The notes: generated from the sequence alone by a model not told the origin. Counted from the first letter of the stretch, positions 53,168 through 62,480 are shown. The stretch is DNA of 64,000 nucleotides from Lewinellaceae bacterium (GCA_024644235.1 JAHELJ010000009.1:1-64000); one strand, 5' to 3'. Numbers and translations: made by a program.

Positions 53168-53929
53168 CTAGAAACGAACAAAGTCCGGCAATTCCCAGGA
53201 GTTGAAGACAGTACTATCCATTTGCTCGTGAAATGCAACATCTTTCGGTCCACGATTATCCGAGCGATTGTATGAAATCAATAGATCTCCAAGAGGTTGA
53301 TAATTGTCCCAAGGCCAGATGGAATTTGGCTCAGCAGCATCTGCCTTACTATAGTAAGCCCACTGCTTAACTAATTTGTCCGTCTTATCGATCCAAATCT
53401 CATATTTATTCTGCGGCGTGAGACCCACATCGTTGAATGTGAGCTGCAGGACATCACTGAGTACACCCGTTTTGGTGGTATCTTCCCCGACATATTTCAG
53501 GGTAACACCACTATCCTTCAGCTTGAAGGGCATCAGCAGCCAGTATGAGTCATTGATCCAAATCCCTTTGCCCTTGGCCAGCAACATCGATAGAGAATCG
53601 CCCTGCAGTTCAACTGATCCTACCTTCACTCTCCCTTCTTCCTTTTCCACATTGATCAAATAGGTAGTGCTGTCTCGTGGCGAATCGATTCTGACATCAC
53701 CAGTAGAGCGGTCCCAAATCAGGTGGCGAAAATCAAAAAATTTCCAACTGATGATCTTCACATCGTCATACGGCTTTCTGCCTCCCATGGCAGCCATGAC
53801 GTCATCGGCAAGCTCAATAGCCCTCAAATCTGATCCATTATGATCGAATCCCGGAGCAGCCGGGTTACCATATTGTTCCTGGCAACTCAGAAAGACTAGC
53901 AGGCTCAGTGCTGACACAATGTTTTTCAT
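53168..53929 (-). CDS. Uncharacterised lipoprotein (beta-sheet, LolA/LppX-like fold possible)
   Basis: A 253-residue predicted lipoprotein from ATG 53929, signal ALSLLVFLSC. The open frame reaches back into the tRNA gene, so earlier codons are not the start. The mature part (WKFFDFRHLIWDRSTGDVRI, RVKVGSVELQGDSLSM, YWLLMPFKLKDSGVTLKYVG, KYEIWIDKTDKLVKQWAYYS) resembles the half-barrel of lipoprotein-carrier-like proteins common in Bacteroidota. No named family recognised. Directly downstream of tRNA-Leu. Confidence 0.78.
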   Translation of the reverse strand: MKNIVSALSLLVFLSCQEQYGNPAAPGFDHNGSDLRAIELADDVMAAMGGRKPYDDVKIISWKFFDFRHLIWDRSTGDVRIDSPRDSTTYLINVEKEEGRVKVGSVELQGDSLSMLLAKGKGIWINDSYWLLMPFKLKDSGVTLKYVGEDTTKTGVLSDVLQLTFNDVGLTPQNKYEIWIDKTDKLVKQWAYYSKADAAEPNSIWPWDNYQPLGDLLISYNRSDNRGPKDVAFHEQMDSTVFNSWELPDFVRF

Positions 53930-53948
53930 CACGTTTTTATAAATGAAG

Positions 53949-54032
53949 TGCCCGAGACAGGAGTCGAACCTGCACGCCCTTACGGACACATGGCCCTCAA
54001 CCATGCCTGTCTACCAATTCCAGCACTCGGGC
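53949..54032 (-). tRNA. tRNA-Leu (anticodon GAG)
   Basis: Read on the minus strand: 7-base acceptor GCCCGAG pairs with CTCGGGC (54026-54032 with 53950-53956), discriminator A at 53949, anticodon stem CATGG/CCATG enclosing TTGAGGG (anticodon GAG), a long variable arm (GTCC GTAA GGGC) as in class II tRNAs, and T arm with TTCGACT. CCA is not encoded. A TAAATTTG plus C box (54051-54058) just upstream is a promoter candidate. Confidence 0.95.
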
Positions 54033-54050
54033 AGATGGAAATTGTGATGG

Positions 54051-54058
54051 CAAATTTA
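54051..54058 (-). promoter_or_regulatory. Candidate -7 box for tRNA-Leu
   Basis: TAAATTTG followed by C on the minus strand, 19 bases before the tRNA 5' end. The remaining bases up to ftsK (54059-54290) are AT-rich, contain a T-rich stretch and CATATTTGTC (a near match for an ftsK -7 box), and no gene. Confidence 0.45.
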
Positions 54059-54290
54059 AGGCAAATAAGTGATTCCACTCCATTAAGCAAGTTCCTCTTT
54101 CCACCGGTCATCCTTCTACATCTTCTGAATCAGAAAATAGCACTGCCAAATCGGAATGCCTCAGTACAATATCGAGGTCTGACTCAGTGCCTTTCGAGAC
54201 CGATATCCCTGTAAAACAAATTTTTAAATATTAGTTTTATTTTCAATTTGAAAATCGCATATTTGTCATTGACTAAGGTTCTGTCAATTC

Positions 54291-56750
54291 ATGGCCAAAG
54301 CTCAAAAAAGAAAAAGGCGAAGGACTAAAAGTCCTTTCCAGTCCTTCAGAGAGGTCATCACTGATCCTCGTATACCTAAAGTTTTTGCTGTCTTACTGGC
54401 GTTAGTGGCGATTTATCTTGCTATTGCATTTGTATCGTACCTCTACACCTGGAAAACCGATCAAGATCAAGTTTTTGCTTTTTCATGGCAATTATTTCTC
54501 CAGCAAGACCTGGAGGTACAAAACTGGCTTGGAAGATTTGGTGCCATTACCGCTCACGTCTTTTTCTACAGTGGTTTCGGCATAGCCTCATTCATTTTTG
54601 TATTTCTCCTCTTCAAACTGAGCTACCTCTTACTCACTGAAAGATCGATCACACAGTTGTTTTCAGCGTTACAATATGCATTGACATTCCTTCTTTTCTT
54701 GCCAGCACTTTTATCGTTCATAACCGTAAAAGCTGCTTTCCCTTGGGGAGGCGCTTTTGGAAATTATTTGGCTCAATGGTTTACAAAGTTCGTTGGTACG
54801 GTGGGAACGGCTTTGCTATTCCTGTTTATGGGCATCGCTTTCGTAGTGTGGAACTTTCATCACATCGTGGTGGAAAAGACCTTTTCTTTCAAGTGGCCAA
54901 GAGTTCCTTTTCTCGACCTACTGAAGCCAAGGAGGAAAGAAGGACAGGAACCTCACGTCGATGAAGATGGATTCTCCGAACCCGTGTTGACATTTGATGA
55001 ATCCCTGCCAGCACTCACTCCTAACGAAATCCGTAAAAACTCGCTGGAATTCGACCTGCCTAAGGAAAAAGCCAAGGCACTACCCGAAAATATTGAAACT
55101 GAACTGGAATTGGTTGAACCAACTAATGATAGTCTTGGTCAGGGCTATGAGGAAATCGAAGAAGAAATTCCTGTACCCAAAGAGCGAGAGAAGCCTGAGC
55201 TAATTGTAGAAAAAGAGAATAAGGTACATCTTGAGCCATATGATCCCACGCTCGAATTGTCGAAATACGAACGACCCCGATTGTCGATCCTCAGTAATTA
55301 TCAAGATCAAAATATCCAGATAAACCGGGAGGAACTCGAGCAGAACAAGGATCAAATCATAAAGACCCTGTTACACTACAAAATTGAAATTACCAAGATC
55401 AGGGCCACCATTGGGCCTACGGTAACCCTTTATGAGATAGTGCCAGCCCCCGGAGTCCGAATTTCCAGGATCAAGAATCTTGAAGATGATATTGCTCTTA
55501 GCTTGGCAGCATTGGGAATTCGAATCATAGCCCCAATTCCCGGGAAAGGCACCATCGGGATTGAAGTGCCGAATAAAAACAAGCAGGTGGTTGGTTTGAA
55601 GGAAGTATTGAACTCGGAGAAGTTCAAGCATGCCAGGATGGACCTCCCAATTGCTCTCGGAAAAACGATTGCAAATGAGGTCTTCATAGCTGACCTGACA
55701 AAAATGCCACACCTTCTGATTGCCGGAGCAACCGGTCAGGGAAAATCAGTTGGGATCAACACCATTCTTATGTCCCTTCTGTACAAGAAGCACCCTTCGC
55801 AAGTAAAGCTTGTGTTGATTGATCCCAAGAAGGTAGAGCTCTTCCCTTATCGAAAACTGCAGAATCACTTCCTGGCCTTTCTCCCAGATCAAGATGAACC
55901 CATCATCACCGAAACCAAGAAGGTTGTCTATACTCTCAACTCCCTTTGCATAGAAATGGATCAACGTTATGAGCTCTTGAAAACAGCTCATGCACGCAAC
56001 ATTAAGGAGTATAATAAGAAGTTTATAGCCCGGAAGCTAAATCCTAATAATGGACATCGATTCCTGCCTTTTATCGTCCTGGTGATCGACGAATTTGCGG
56101 ATCTGATCATGACTGCCGGTAAGGAAATTGAGCTTCCTATTGCCAGGCTAGCCCAACTAGCACGTGCCGTGGGAATCCATTTGATAATTGCTACTCAGCG
56201 ACCTAGCGTAAACATCATAACAGGCATCATCAAAGCAAATTTCCCAGCACGAATTGCTTTCCGGGTCACCTCCAAAGTAGACTCACGAACCATTCTCGAC
56301 GCCGGTGGTGCAGATCAGCTTATCGGTCGGGGAGATATGCTTTTGACGGTTGGCGGCGATATGATTCGATTACAATGTGCTTTTGTAGACACTCCGGAAG
56401 TGGAAGAAGTGATAGACTTTATCGAAAGGCAACGAGGGTATCCAATGCCATTCTTCCTTCCCGAATACCATGATGAGGACAGTGAGATTTCGGGAGCTGG
56501 TGGCATCAAATTCTCGGATTTGGATGAAATGTTTGAAGATGCAGCCCGGCTGGTCATCCAAAATCAACAAGGATCAACATCAATGATTCAACGTCGCCTT
56601 AAACTTGGCTATAACCGAGCTGGTAGAATAATGGATCAGCTTGAAGCCTTGGGTATCGTAGGACCTAATGAAGGAAGTAAAGCCAGAGAAGTACTGGTGC
56701 ACACCGAAGGCGAGCTTTTCCAGCACCTGGATCATCTCCGGTCGCAATAG
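54291..56750 (+). CDS. ftsK: DNA translocase FtsK/SpoIIIE
   Basis: Septal double-strand DNA pump that clears the chromosome terminus at division. 819 residues: a basic N-terminus (KAQKRKRRRTKSP), four transmembrane helices (about residues 30-190), an acidic linker (about 205-320), then the motor with Walker A GATGQGKSVGIN (about 479-490), LVLIDPKKVELFPY, Walker B VLVIDEFADLIMTAG and RLAQLARAVGIHLIIATQRP. The C-terminal ~65 residues are the winged-helix gamma domain (STSMIQRRLKLGYNRAGRIM). The linker is short, as in most Bacteroidota. Followed by lolA, a conserved order. Confidence 0.97.
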   Translation: MAKAQKRKRRRTKSPFQSFREVITDPRIPKVFAVLLALVAIYLAIAFVSYLYTWKTDQDQVFAFSWQLFLQQDLEVQNWLGRFGAITAHVFFYSGFGIASFIFVFLLFKLSYLLLTERSITQLFSALQYALTFLLFLPALLSFITVKAAFPWGGAFGNYLAQWFTKFVGTVGTALLFLFMGIAFVVWNFHHIVVEKTFSFKWPRVPFLDLLKPRRKEGQEPHVDEDGFSEPVLTFDESLPALTPNEIRKNSLEFDLPKEKAKALPENIETELELVEPTNDSLGQGYEEIEEEIPVPKEREKPELIVEKENKVHLEPYDPTLELSKYERPRLSILSNYQDQNIQINREELEQNKDQIIKTLLHYKIEITKIRATIGPTVTLYEIVPAPGVRISRIKNLEDDIALSLAALGIRIIAPIPGKGTIGIEVPNKNKQVVGLKEVLNSEKFKHARMDLPIALGKTIANEVFIADLTKMPHLLIAGATGQGKSVGINTILMSLLYKKHPSQVKLVLIDPKKVELFPYRKLQNHFLAFLPDQDEPIITETKKVVYTLNSLCIEMDQRYELLKTAHARNIKEYNKKFIARKLNPNNGHRFLPFIVLVIDEFADLIMTAGKEIELPIARLAQLARAVGIHLIIATQRPSVNIITGIIKANFPARIAFRVTSKVDSRTILDAGGADQLIGRGDMLLTVGGDMIRLQCAFVDTPEVEEVIDFIERQRGYPMPFFLPEYHDEDSEISGAGGIKFSDLDEMFEDAARLVIQNQQGSTSMIQRRLKLGYNRAGRIMDQLEALGIVGPNEGSKAREVLVHTEGELFQHLDHLRSQ

Positions 56751-56822
56751 CTCGATTTAAATAAATGTTAAAAGAGACGTTTCTCAATGTCTGCGGCGTG
56801 TTTACCACGTCTTAAAAAATGT

Positions 56823-57485
56823 ATGACTAGATTACCATTTCTCATTCTGTTCACAGTAAGTTTCATTTGGGGGTCCGGCGCTCAAAATGTATCGCGAGAT
56901 CCTGATCCGCGAGCTACCAAGCTCCTGATCGATCTGGAAACCAAAATTGAGCAAAGCAAGGCTGTAATTTATGAGTTTACGCTCGAGCTTAATTTTCCCG
57001 ACGAAGAACCAGTCATTCAAAAAGGGACGTTCTTACAATCAGGCGACAAGCACAATCTAGAAATCGGAGAGTACGGCTTTGTAACTGATGGGCAAGCTAG
57101 CTACTGGGTCATTGACAAGCAAAGAAAGGAAATACAAATCCACGACTACACAGCGCCTACTGATGATGACCTTACCAATCCACAAGCTTTACTGAAGATC
57201 TATAGTAACGAAAACTTTGATTATCAGATGATAGGGACCGGACCGGCTGGTGAAAGCGTCATTGAATTTAAACCCCTGCGCAAAGGGAGTGACTACATCA
57301 AGGCACGACTCAGTCTCTCTAAATCCAACATGATCGAGCAAATTGAGCTTTTCAACAGAGATGGTTCACGGTATGTACTTGACATCCATGACATCAACCT
57401 GAGTCCAAGGGTGGAGCAAAATGCCTTTGTGGTTGATCCCGGCAAGTATCAAGGTTATCATGTCGAGGACTTGCGTATAGAGTAG
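56823..57485 (+). CDS. lolA: Outer-membrane lipoprotein carrier protein LolA
   Basis: Periplasmic chaperone that ferries lipoproteins from the inner to the outer membrane. The ATG at 56823 gives 220 residues with signal peptide LILFTVSFIWGSGAQN; the ATG 36 bases earlier leaves an unlikely leader. Fold text: YEFTLELNFPDEEPVIQKGT, GDKHNLEIGEYGFVTDGQAS, YWVIDKQRKEIQIHDY and FVVDPGKYQGYHVEDLRIE. Downstream of ftsK as usual in the phylum. The many lipoproteins in this window are its probable clients. Confidence 0.9.
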   Translation: MTRLPFLILFTVSFIWGSGAQNVSRDPDPRATKLLIDLETKIEQSKAVIYEFTLELNFPDEEPVIQKGTFLQSGDKHNLEIGEYGFVTDGQASYWVIDKQRKEIQIHDYTAPTDDDLTNPQALLKIYSNENFDYQMIGTGPAGESVIEFKPLRKGSDYIKARLSLSKSNMIEQIELFNRDGSRYVLDIHDINLSPRVEQNAFVVDPGKYQGYHVEDLRIE

Positions 57486-57565
57486 CTACAAATACTCTTG
57501 AGCAGTACGCTCACCTGATTTAGTGATTTGACGTATAGAGTTATCTTGCATCTAATGAATGGCTG

Positions 57566-59065
57566 ATGGGAGTTCGAAGCACATTGATAAGGGCAGTTGC
57601 CCACTATACCACCAGTCGCATAAGAAGTGATGCCAGACAGGCTGTCAAATTACAGGAACGCCAATTGGGACGACTCATTCAAAAGGCGAAAGAAACATTT
57701 TTTGGAAGAGAACACAGTCTTAGTTCTGTCCGTAGTTACCGTGATTTCATAGATCAGGTACCTATCCGGGATTATGAGGGATTCAAATCATACATCGACA
57801 GAATCATTGGTGGTGAGGGGGATGTGTTGTGGCCCGGTCGTCCGATGTACTTCGCCAAAACGAGTGGAACTACTTCTGGAGTAAAGTATATACCTCTCTC
57901 GAGGGAAAGCACCCCTCATCATGTAGAATCGGCACGTGATTGCATGTTTAACTACTCGATCGAGACCGGTCGGAAAGGATTCTTCGCCGGAAAAATGGTT
58001 TACCTATCAGGATCACCTGAACTTTCAACCGAACATGGCATCAAGACTGGGAGGCTCAGTGGAATTGTAAACCACCAGGTACCGAGCTGGTTGAAATCCA
58101 ACAAATTGCCCTCATATCAGACAAACATTATCGAAGATTGGGAGGAGAAGGTCGAAGCCATAGTGAACGAAACGATCGAGCAGGACGTCAGGCTCATTGG
58201 TGGCATACCGCCTTGGGTTCAGATGTATTACGAACGGCTATTGGAAAGATCAGGTAAATCGACGATCAAGCAGGTATTTCCCAACTTTGCCGTTTTTGTT
58301 TTCGGTGGGGTGAATTATGAGCCATACCGGGCAAAGCTTGAAGAATTAGTTGGTTCTGTGATTGATACAGTAGAAACGTACCCTGCATCTGAGGGATTCT
58401 TCGCCTTCCAAGATAAATTTCCATCAGAGGGCCTGCTGCTCAACGTGAATGCCGGGATGTTTTTTGAGTTTGTACCTGCCCAGGAGATATTCAACGAAAA
58501 TCCTACCCGTCTTATGCTTTCAGAGGTTGAAATTGGGGTTAATTACGCTTTGATCATCAGTACCAATGCCGGCCTTTGGGCTTACAATATTGGAGACACA
58601 GTCGAGTTTGATTCGATCGATCCACCCCGTTTGAGGGTAACTGGCAGAATAAAGCACTTTATCTCTGCTTTTGGAGAACATGTGATCGGTAAGGAAGTAG
58701 AAGAGGCAATGCGCCAAGTCGCCGGCGATCTGGCGTTAAAGATCGTCGAGTTTACGGTAGCACCACAAGTGAATCCTGATGAGGGTCTTCCCTTTCACGA
58801 ATGGTTGATCGAATTTGCTGAGCAGCCATCAAATCTTGAAGCAGTGGAAAAACAGCTCGATCAGTCTATGCAAAAGCAAAATATCTATTACCAAGACCTC
58901 ATTGACGGTAAAGTTCTTCGCTGTGCCAAAGTGACGCCACTTCGGAGAGATGCCTTTAGAGCTTACATGGAATCGATAGGGAAATTGGGGGGTCAAAATA
59001 AAGTACCCCGGCTCTCAAACGATCGCTCGGTGGCAAATGGTCTTCAAGAGTTCGTTTTGCGTTAA
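57566..59065 (+). CDS. GH3-family acyl-adenylating enzyme (auxin-responsive GH3-like)
   Basis: A 499-residue ANL-superfamily-like enzyme resembling plant GH3 amido synthetases, which join amino acids to carboxylic hormones through an acyl-adenylate. ATP motif: AKTSGTTSGVKYIPLS; further motifs AVFVFGGVNYEPYRAKL, VDTVETYPASEGFFAFQ-type text and LWAYNIGDTVEFDSIDPPRL, RVTGRIKHFISAFGEHVIGK with the adenylate-forming Lys-rich hinge. Bacterial members have no established substrate. It stands alone between lolA and bamD, with 80- and 109-base gaps. Confidence 0.9.
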   Translation: MGVRSTLIRAVAHYTTSRIRSDARQAVKLQERQLGRLIQKAKETFFGREHSLSSVRSYRDFIDQVPIRDYEGFKSYIDRIIGGEGDVLWPGRPMYFAKTSGTTSGVKYIPLSRESTPHHVESARDCMFNYSIETGRKGFFAGKMVYLSGSPELSTEHGIKTGRLSGIVNHQVPSWLKSNKLPSYQTNIIEDWEEKVEAIVNETIEQDVRLIGGIPPWVQMYYERLLERSGKSTIKQVFPNFAVFVFGGVNYEPYRAKLEELVGSVIDTVETYPASEGFFAFQDKFPSEGLLLNVNAGMFFEFVPAQEIFNENPTRLMLSEVEIGVNYALIISTNAGLWAYNIGDTVEFDSIDPPRLRVTGRIKHFISAFGEHVIGKEVEEAMRQVAGDLALKIVEFTVAPQVNPDEGLPFHEWLIEFAEQPSNLEAVEKQLDQSMQKQNIYYQDLIDGKVLRCAKVTPLRRDAFRAYMESIGKLGGQNKVPRLSNDRSVANGLQEFVLR

Positions 59066-59159
59066 AGAATCCTTAAACCGGCAAAGTATAAGGCTCTCAA
59101 ACGGCAGACATACCGTTAGATCAGGGAGTACTTTCCGTAGAAATTTCTTCGAAATAGAT

Positions 59160-59167
59160 TAATTTTG
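59160..59167 (+). promoter_or_regulatory. Candidate -7 box for the bamD operon
   Basis: TAATTTTG followed by C matches TAnnTTTGC and lies 7 bases before the bamD ATG, which would make the transcript nearly leaderless. The -33 element is weak (around TTTCC at 59132). Confidence 0.5.
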
Positions 59168-59174
59168 CAACCCA

Positions 59175-59987
59175 ATGAAAATCAGGCATCTGAATCGGTT
59201 ATTAGTTTTTGTAATCACTGTGGCACTCTGGACTGGCTGCCGAACGGAGTTTGAGCGGGTACGAACCAGTAACGATCCGGACAAAGTGTATGAGAAAGCA
59301 GTGGCTTATTACGAAGAAGGTGAGTACCTCAAGGCACAGACCCTGTTAGAATTAATTCTCAATAATTTTCGGGGAACTGCAAAAGCAGAAGATTTATATT
59401 TCAAATATGCTTACACGCATTATCATATGAAGAACTTCCTGCTGGCAGCTCACTATTTCGACAACTTCTCAAACACTTTCACTTCCAGCGACTTGAGACA
59501 GGAAGCAGACTACCTGCGCGGATATTCTAATTATCTACTTTCACCCAATCACCGGTTGGATCAGGAATATACTCGGAAAGCCATTGAACAGTTTCAGTTG
59601 TATGCTAATACATATCCCAATAGTGATCGAACGGATGAGATCAATACGCTGATCGATGAGGCTCGCAGCAAATTGGAACAGAAAGAGTTTGACCAGGGAA
59701 TGCTTTACTACGATCTACGGAATTACAATTCTGCAGTTCACACCTTTGAAAATCTTCTCAAGGATTTTCCGGAAACAGCAAATGCCGAGCAGATACGGTT
59801 TTTGATATTCAAGTCAGCTTTTCTGCTAGCTGAGAACAGCTTTTTTGAGAGGCAACAAGAGCGATTTGAAGAGGCATTGGAAAAGTTCGAATCATTTAAG
59901 AAAAAATTTCCTGCCAGCGAGTACATGGCTGAGGCTAGCAGCATGGAAAGAAGTAGCAGAGCAAGGTTAAAATTTATCGCACAATGA
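59175..59987 (+). CDS. bamD: Outer-membrane protein assembly factor BamD
   Basis: Lipoprotein of the BAM complex that folds outer-membrane barrels. 270 residues; lipobox LWTGC with Cys22. Tetratricopeptide-like repeats run the whole length: YEKAVAYYEEGEYLKAQTLL, LYFKYAYTHYHMKNFLLAAH, YANTYPNSDRTDEINTLIDE, LYYDLRNYNSAVHTFENLLK and ALEKFESFKKKFPASEYMAE, the standard five-repeat plan. It overlaps rpoZ as ATGA (59984-59987) and heads the bamD-rpoZ-coaBC-DUF4835 operon, which is conserved across Bacteroidota. Confidence 0.95.
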   Translation: MKIRHLNRLLVFVITVALWTGCRTEFERVRTSNDPDKVYEKAVAYYEEGEYLKAQTLLELILNNFRGTAKAEDLYFKYAYTHYHMKNFLLAAHYFDNFSNTFTSSDLRQEADYLRGYSNYLLSPNHRLDQEYTRKAIEQFQLYANTYPNSDRTDEINTLIDEARSKLEQKEFDQGMLYYDLRNYNSAVHTFENLLKDFPETANAEQIRFLIFKSAFLLAENSFFERQQERFEEALEKFESFKKKFPASEYMAEASSMERSSRARLKFIAQ

Positions 59988-60349
59988 CAGATATAAAATC
60001 ACAGGTACAGGGTTATAATCCATTTTCCGAAGCCAGAGATGTCTCCAGATTGGTTGAGGAGACCGGCAACATTTATGAAGCCCTGGCGATCATATCCAAA
60101 AGGGCAAACCAACTGAATGTTGAAATCAAGAAAGAGCTTACAGACAAACTGGATGAATTCGCGATCTCTTCAGATAGTATAGAAGAAGTTCACGAAAACA
60201 AGGAGCAGATCGAGATTTCAAAATTCTACGAACGGCTTCCAAATCCCGCCCTGATTGCAACGGAGGAATATTTAGCCGGTAAGATCAATTACCGATATAA
60301 GCAGACCGAAGTCGAATCCTCAGAAGAGGAGGTCGAGGATACCGCGTAA
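59984..60349 (+). CDS. rpoZ: RNA polymerase omega subunit (Bacteroidota type)
   Basis: Small RNA polymerase subunit that helps assemble beta-prime. 121 residues with NIYEALAIISKRANQLNVEI, matching the omega helix motif, and YERLPNPALIATEEYLAGKI in place of the usual tail. This Bacteroidota form diverges from proteobacterial omega and is best identified by its position between bamD and coaBC. Overlaps bamD by 4 bases, 17 bases before coaBC. Confidence 0.9.
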   Translation: MTDIKSQVQGYNPFSEARDVSRLVEETGNIYEALAIISKRANQLNVEIKKELTDKLDEFAISSDSIEEVHENKEQIEISKFYERLPNPALIATEEYLAGKINYRYKQTEVESSEEEVEDTA

Positions 60350-60366
60350 CCGCCAAATCCTCTTTC

Positions 60367-61578
60367 ATGTTATCTGGGAAAAAGATCCTGCTGGGAGTGA
60401 GTGGCAGTATTGCCGCCTATAAAGCAGTATATCTCACGCGTCTTCTGGTGAAGGCAGGGGCCCAAGTACAGGTAGTCATCACCAAAAGTGCGGAAGACTT
60501 TGTTACACCTCTCACATTCTCAACCCTATCGAAATCTACGGTCTATAAAGATCTCTCGGATGAAACCGGCTGGAATAATCACGTGGAGCTAGGTCTGTGG
60601 GCAGACCTCTTCCTGATTGCTCCTGCCACCGCTAATTCTATTGCAAAATTTGCAAACGGCACCTGTGCTGACATGCTCAGCGCAGTTTATCTTTCAGCTC
60701 GTTGTCCGGTAATGGTGGCTCCTGCAATGGATGAAGATATGTGGAAGCATCAAGCTACCCGGAGGAATATTAAACAACTGACGGATGATGGTGTGCAAAT
60801 CGTTCCGGTCAACACGGGAGAGTTAGCAAGTGGATTGGTCGGTCCCGGCAGGATGGCTGAACCCGAAGAAATCCTAATTCATCTGGAGTCTTTTTTCAAA
60901 AAAAAAAGTGATTGGAGATCGATAACGGCTTTAGTCACTGCTGGTCCGACGTTTGAAGATATCGATCCGGTACGGTTCATTGGCAATCGCTCGAGTGGTA
61001 AGATGGGAATCGCAGTAGCAGAGGCAATCGCCGGCCGGGGAGCCACAGTACATCTGATCATTGGACCGACTGAGCAACGAATACCTTCTCATAAAAACAT
61101 TATGGCTCACCAGGTAAGGAGCTCAGAAGAAATGGCAACGGAAGCAGGACATTTGTGGCCATCCTGCCAGTTGGCCGTGTTGGCGGCAGCGGTAGCTGAC
61201 TATCGCCCAGCTGTGGTCGCAGATCAAAAGATCAAGAAAGATGGAAACACGGCTCTGCAACTTGTCCGAACCCGGGACATTGCTATGGAGCTTTCAGAGA
61301 CTAAACAAGAGACCCAGGTCACTGTCGGCTTTGCCTTGGAAAGTGAAAATGCTGTGGTTAACGCCAAAAGCAAACTAAGTAGAAAGCGATTTGACTTCAT
61401 AGTGCTAAACTCCCTGGAAGATAGAGGAGCAGGCTTTCAAGGAGACACCAACAAGGTGACTTTTCTCTTCCCTGAGGCAGGTAAAACTGAATTTGAACTC
61501 AAGCGAAAGACTGAAGTAGCCGAAGATATCGTTGTGGAGTTGGAAAAAATCTTGAAAAGAAAAAATTTGCTTGTATGA
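60367..61578 (+). CDS. coaBC: Bifunctional phosphopantothenoylcysteine decarboxylase / phosphopantothenate-cysteine ligase
   Basis: Two successive steps of coenzyme A synthesis. Residues ~1-185 are the FMN-binding CoaC half: ILLGVSGSIAAYKAVYLTRL, APATANSIAKFANGTCADML and MVAPAMDEDMWKH with the conserved His. From ~190 the CoaB ligase half: ALVTAGPTFEDIDPVRFIGN, RSSGKMGIAVAEAIAGRGA, AAAVADYRPA and IKKD. Normal length, 403 residues. Overlaps the DUF4835 gene by ATGA (61575-61578). Confidence 0.97.
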   Translation: MLSGKKILLGVSGSIAAYKAVYLTRLLVKAGAQVQVVITKSAEDFVTPLTFSTLSKSTVYKDLSDETGWNNHVELGLWADLFLIAPATANSIAKFANGTCADMLSAVYLSARCPVMVAPAMDEDMWKHQATRRNIKQLTDDGVQIVPVNTGELASGLVGPGRMAEPEEILIHLESFFKKKSDWRSITALVTAGPTFEDIDPVRFIGNRSSGKMGIAVAEAIAGRGATVHLIIGPTEQRIPSHKNIMAHQVRSSEEMATEAGHLWPSCQLAVLAAAVADYRPAVVADQKIKKDGNTALQLVRTRDIAMELSETKQETQVTVGFALESENAVVNAKSKLSRKRFDFIVLNSLEDRGAGFQGDTNKVTFLFPEAGKTEFELKRKTEVAEDIVVELEKILKRKNLLV

Positions 61579-62480
61579 AATCTCTCCTACTCAGCCTGTT
61601 AGCAATCTTTACGATTCACGGTCTTCAGGCCCAGGAGTTTCGCTTTGAGGTAAAGATCAACACTCCGCGTTTGCAGACCGCTGATCCTGCCATCTTCCTG
61701 GCTTTGGAAGCCCAAGTTCAGGAGTTGATCAACAACCGCCGCTGGACCAACGACTCTTACTCGGAGCATGAACGGATTCAGGGCAATCTCAACCTGACCA
61801 TTCGGGAGGAACTGTCAGCTACAACTTTCAGAGCGGATCTTGACATACAAGCAATCAGGCCAGTTTTTGGCACCAATTACGAGACAACTCTACTCAATCA
61901 CAGTGACAAAGAGGTAGTATTTGAGTTTGAGGCAAGCAGACCGGTTGTATACAGCGACAACATATACACAGACAATCTAACATCCATCATAGCTTTTTAC
62001 ATGTATTACATACTGGGCCTTGATTACGATTCGTATTCACTATATGGTGGAGATGCCTTCTATCAGCTTGCCAATGAAGTCATCAATGTACTTCCGTCAG
62101 GCTTTTTGGCTGACAAGAATTCAGGCTGGAGTAGCAGTGCAAATGGCCGTAACCGATATTTCATGATCGAGAATATTCTAAGCCCCCGTTCCAGGCCATA
62201 TCGCCGGGCCATGTATGAATATCATCGCCTAGGTCTTGATTTGATGGCCTCGGATTCGGAAGAGGGAAAAACACAGATGCTTGAAGCACTTAAGAAAATT
62301 CAGACGGTCAATAATGACTATCCTAACTCTATGATTGTACAGATGTTTGCCAATGCAAAAGCTCAGGAGGTCACTGATATATACACACAGGCTTCCAGAA
62401 ATCAGAAAAATGAGGTGTATGGAATCATGACCGGTTTGGATCCGGCAAACCGGAATAAATACATCGCTATTCGCCGGTAA
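61575..62480 (+). CDS. DUF4835-family secreted protein
   Basis: A 301-residue exported protein (signal LLSLLAIFTIHGLQAQE) of the DUF4835 family, found throughout Bacteroidota directly after coaBC. Typical text: EFRFEVKINTPRLQTADPAI, LTSIIAFYMYYILGLDYDSY and GRNRYFMIENILSPRSRPYR. Some annotations link the family to type IX secretion (PorD); I have not verified that and no other secretion gene is present here. It overlaps coaBC by 4 bases and shares one base of its stop with the purN start (TAATG). Confidence 0.92.
   Translation: MKSLLLSLLAIFTIHGLQAQEFRFEVKINTPRLQTADPAIFLALEAQVQELINNRRWTNDSYSEHERIQGNLNLTIREELSATTFRADLDIQAIRPVFGTNYETTLLNHSDKEVVFEFEASRPVVYSDNIYTDNLTSIIAFYMYYILGLDYDSYSLYGGDAFYQLANEVINVLPSGFLADKNSGWSSSANGRNRYFMIENILSPRSRPYRRAMYEYHRLGLDLMASDSEEGKTQMLEALKKIQTVNNDYPNSMIVQMFANAKAQEVTDIYTQASRNQKNEVYGIMTGLDPANRNKYIAIRR

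Noticed and set aside
53930-54004. N-terminal extension of the lipoprotein gene at 53168-53929
   Set aside because: It would run into the tRNA-Leu gene, and the signal peptide with lipobox starts cleanly at 53929.
59066-59174. Hairpin between the GH3 and bamD genes (AACGG/CCGTT)
   Set aside because: Only five base pairs and no T-run follows, so it does not support a terminator.
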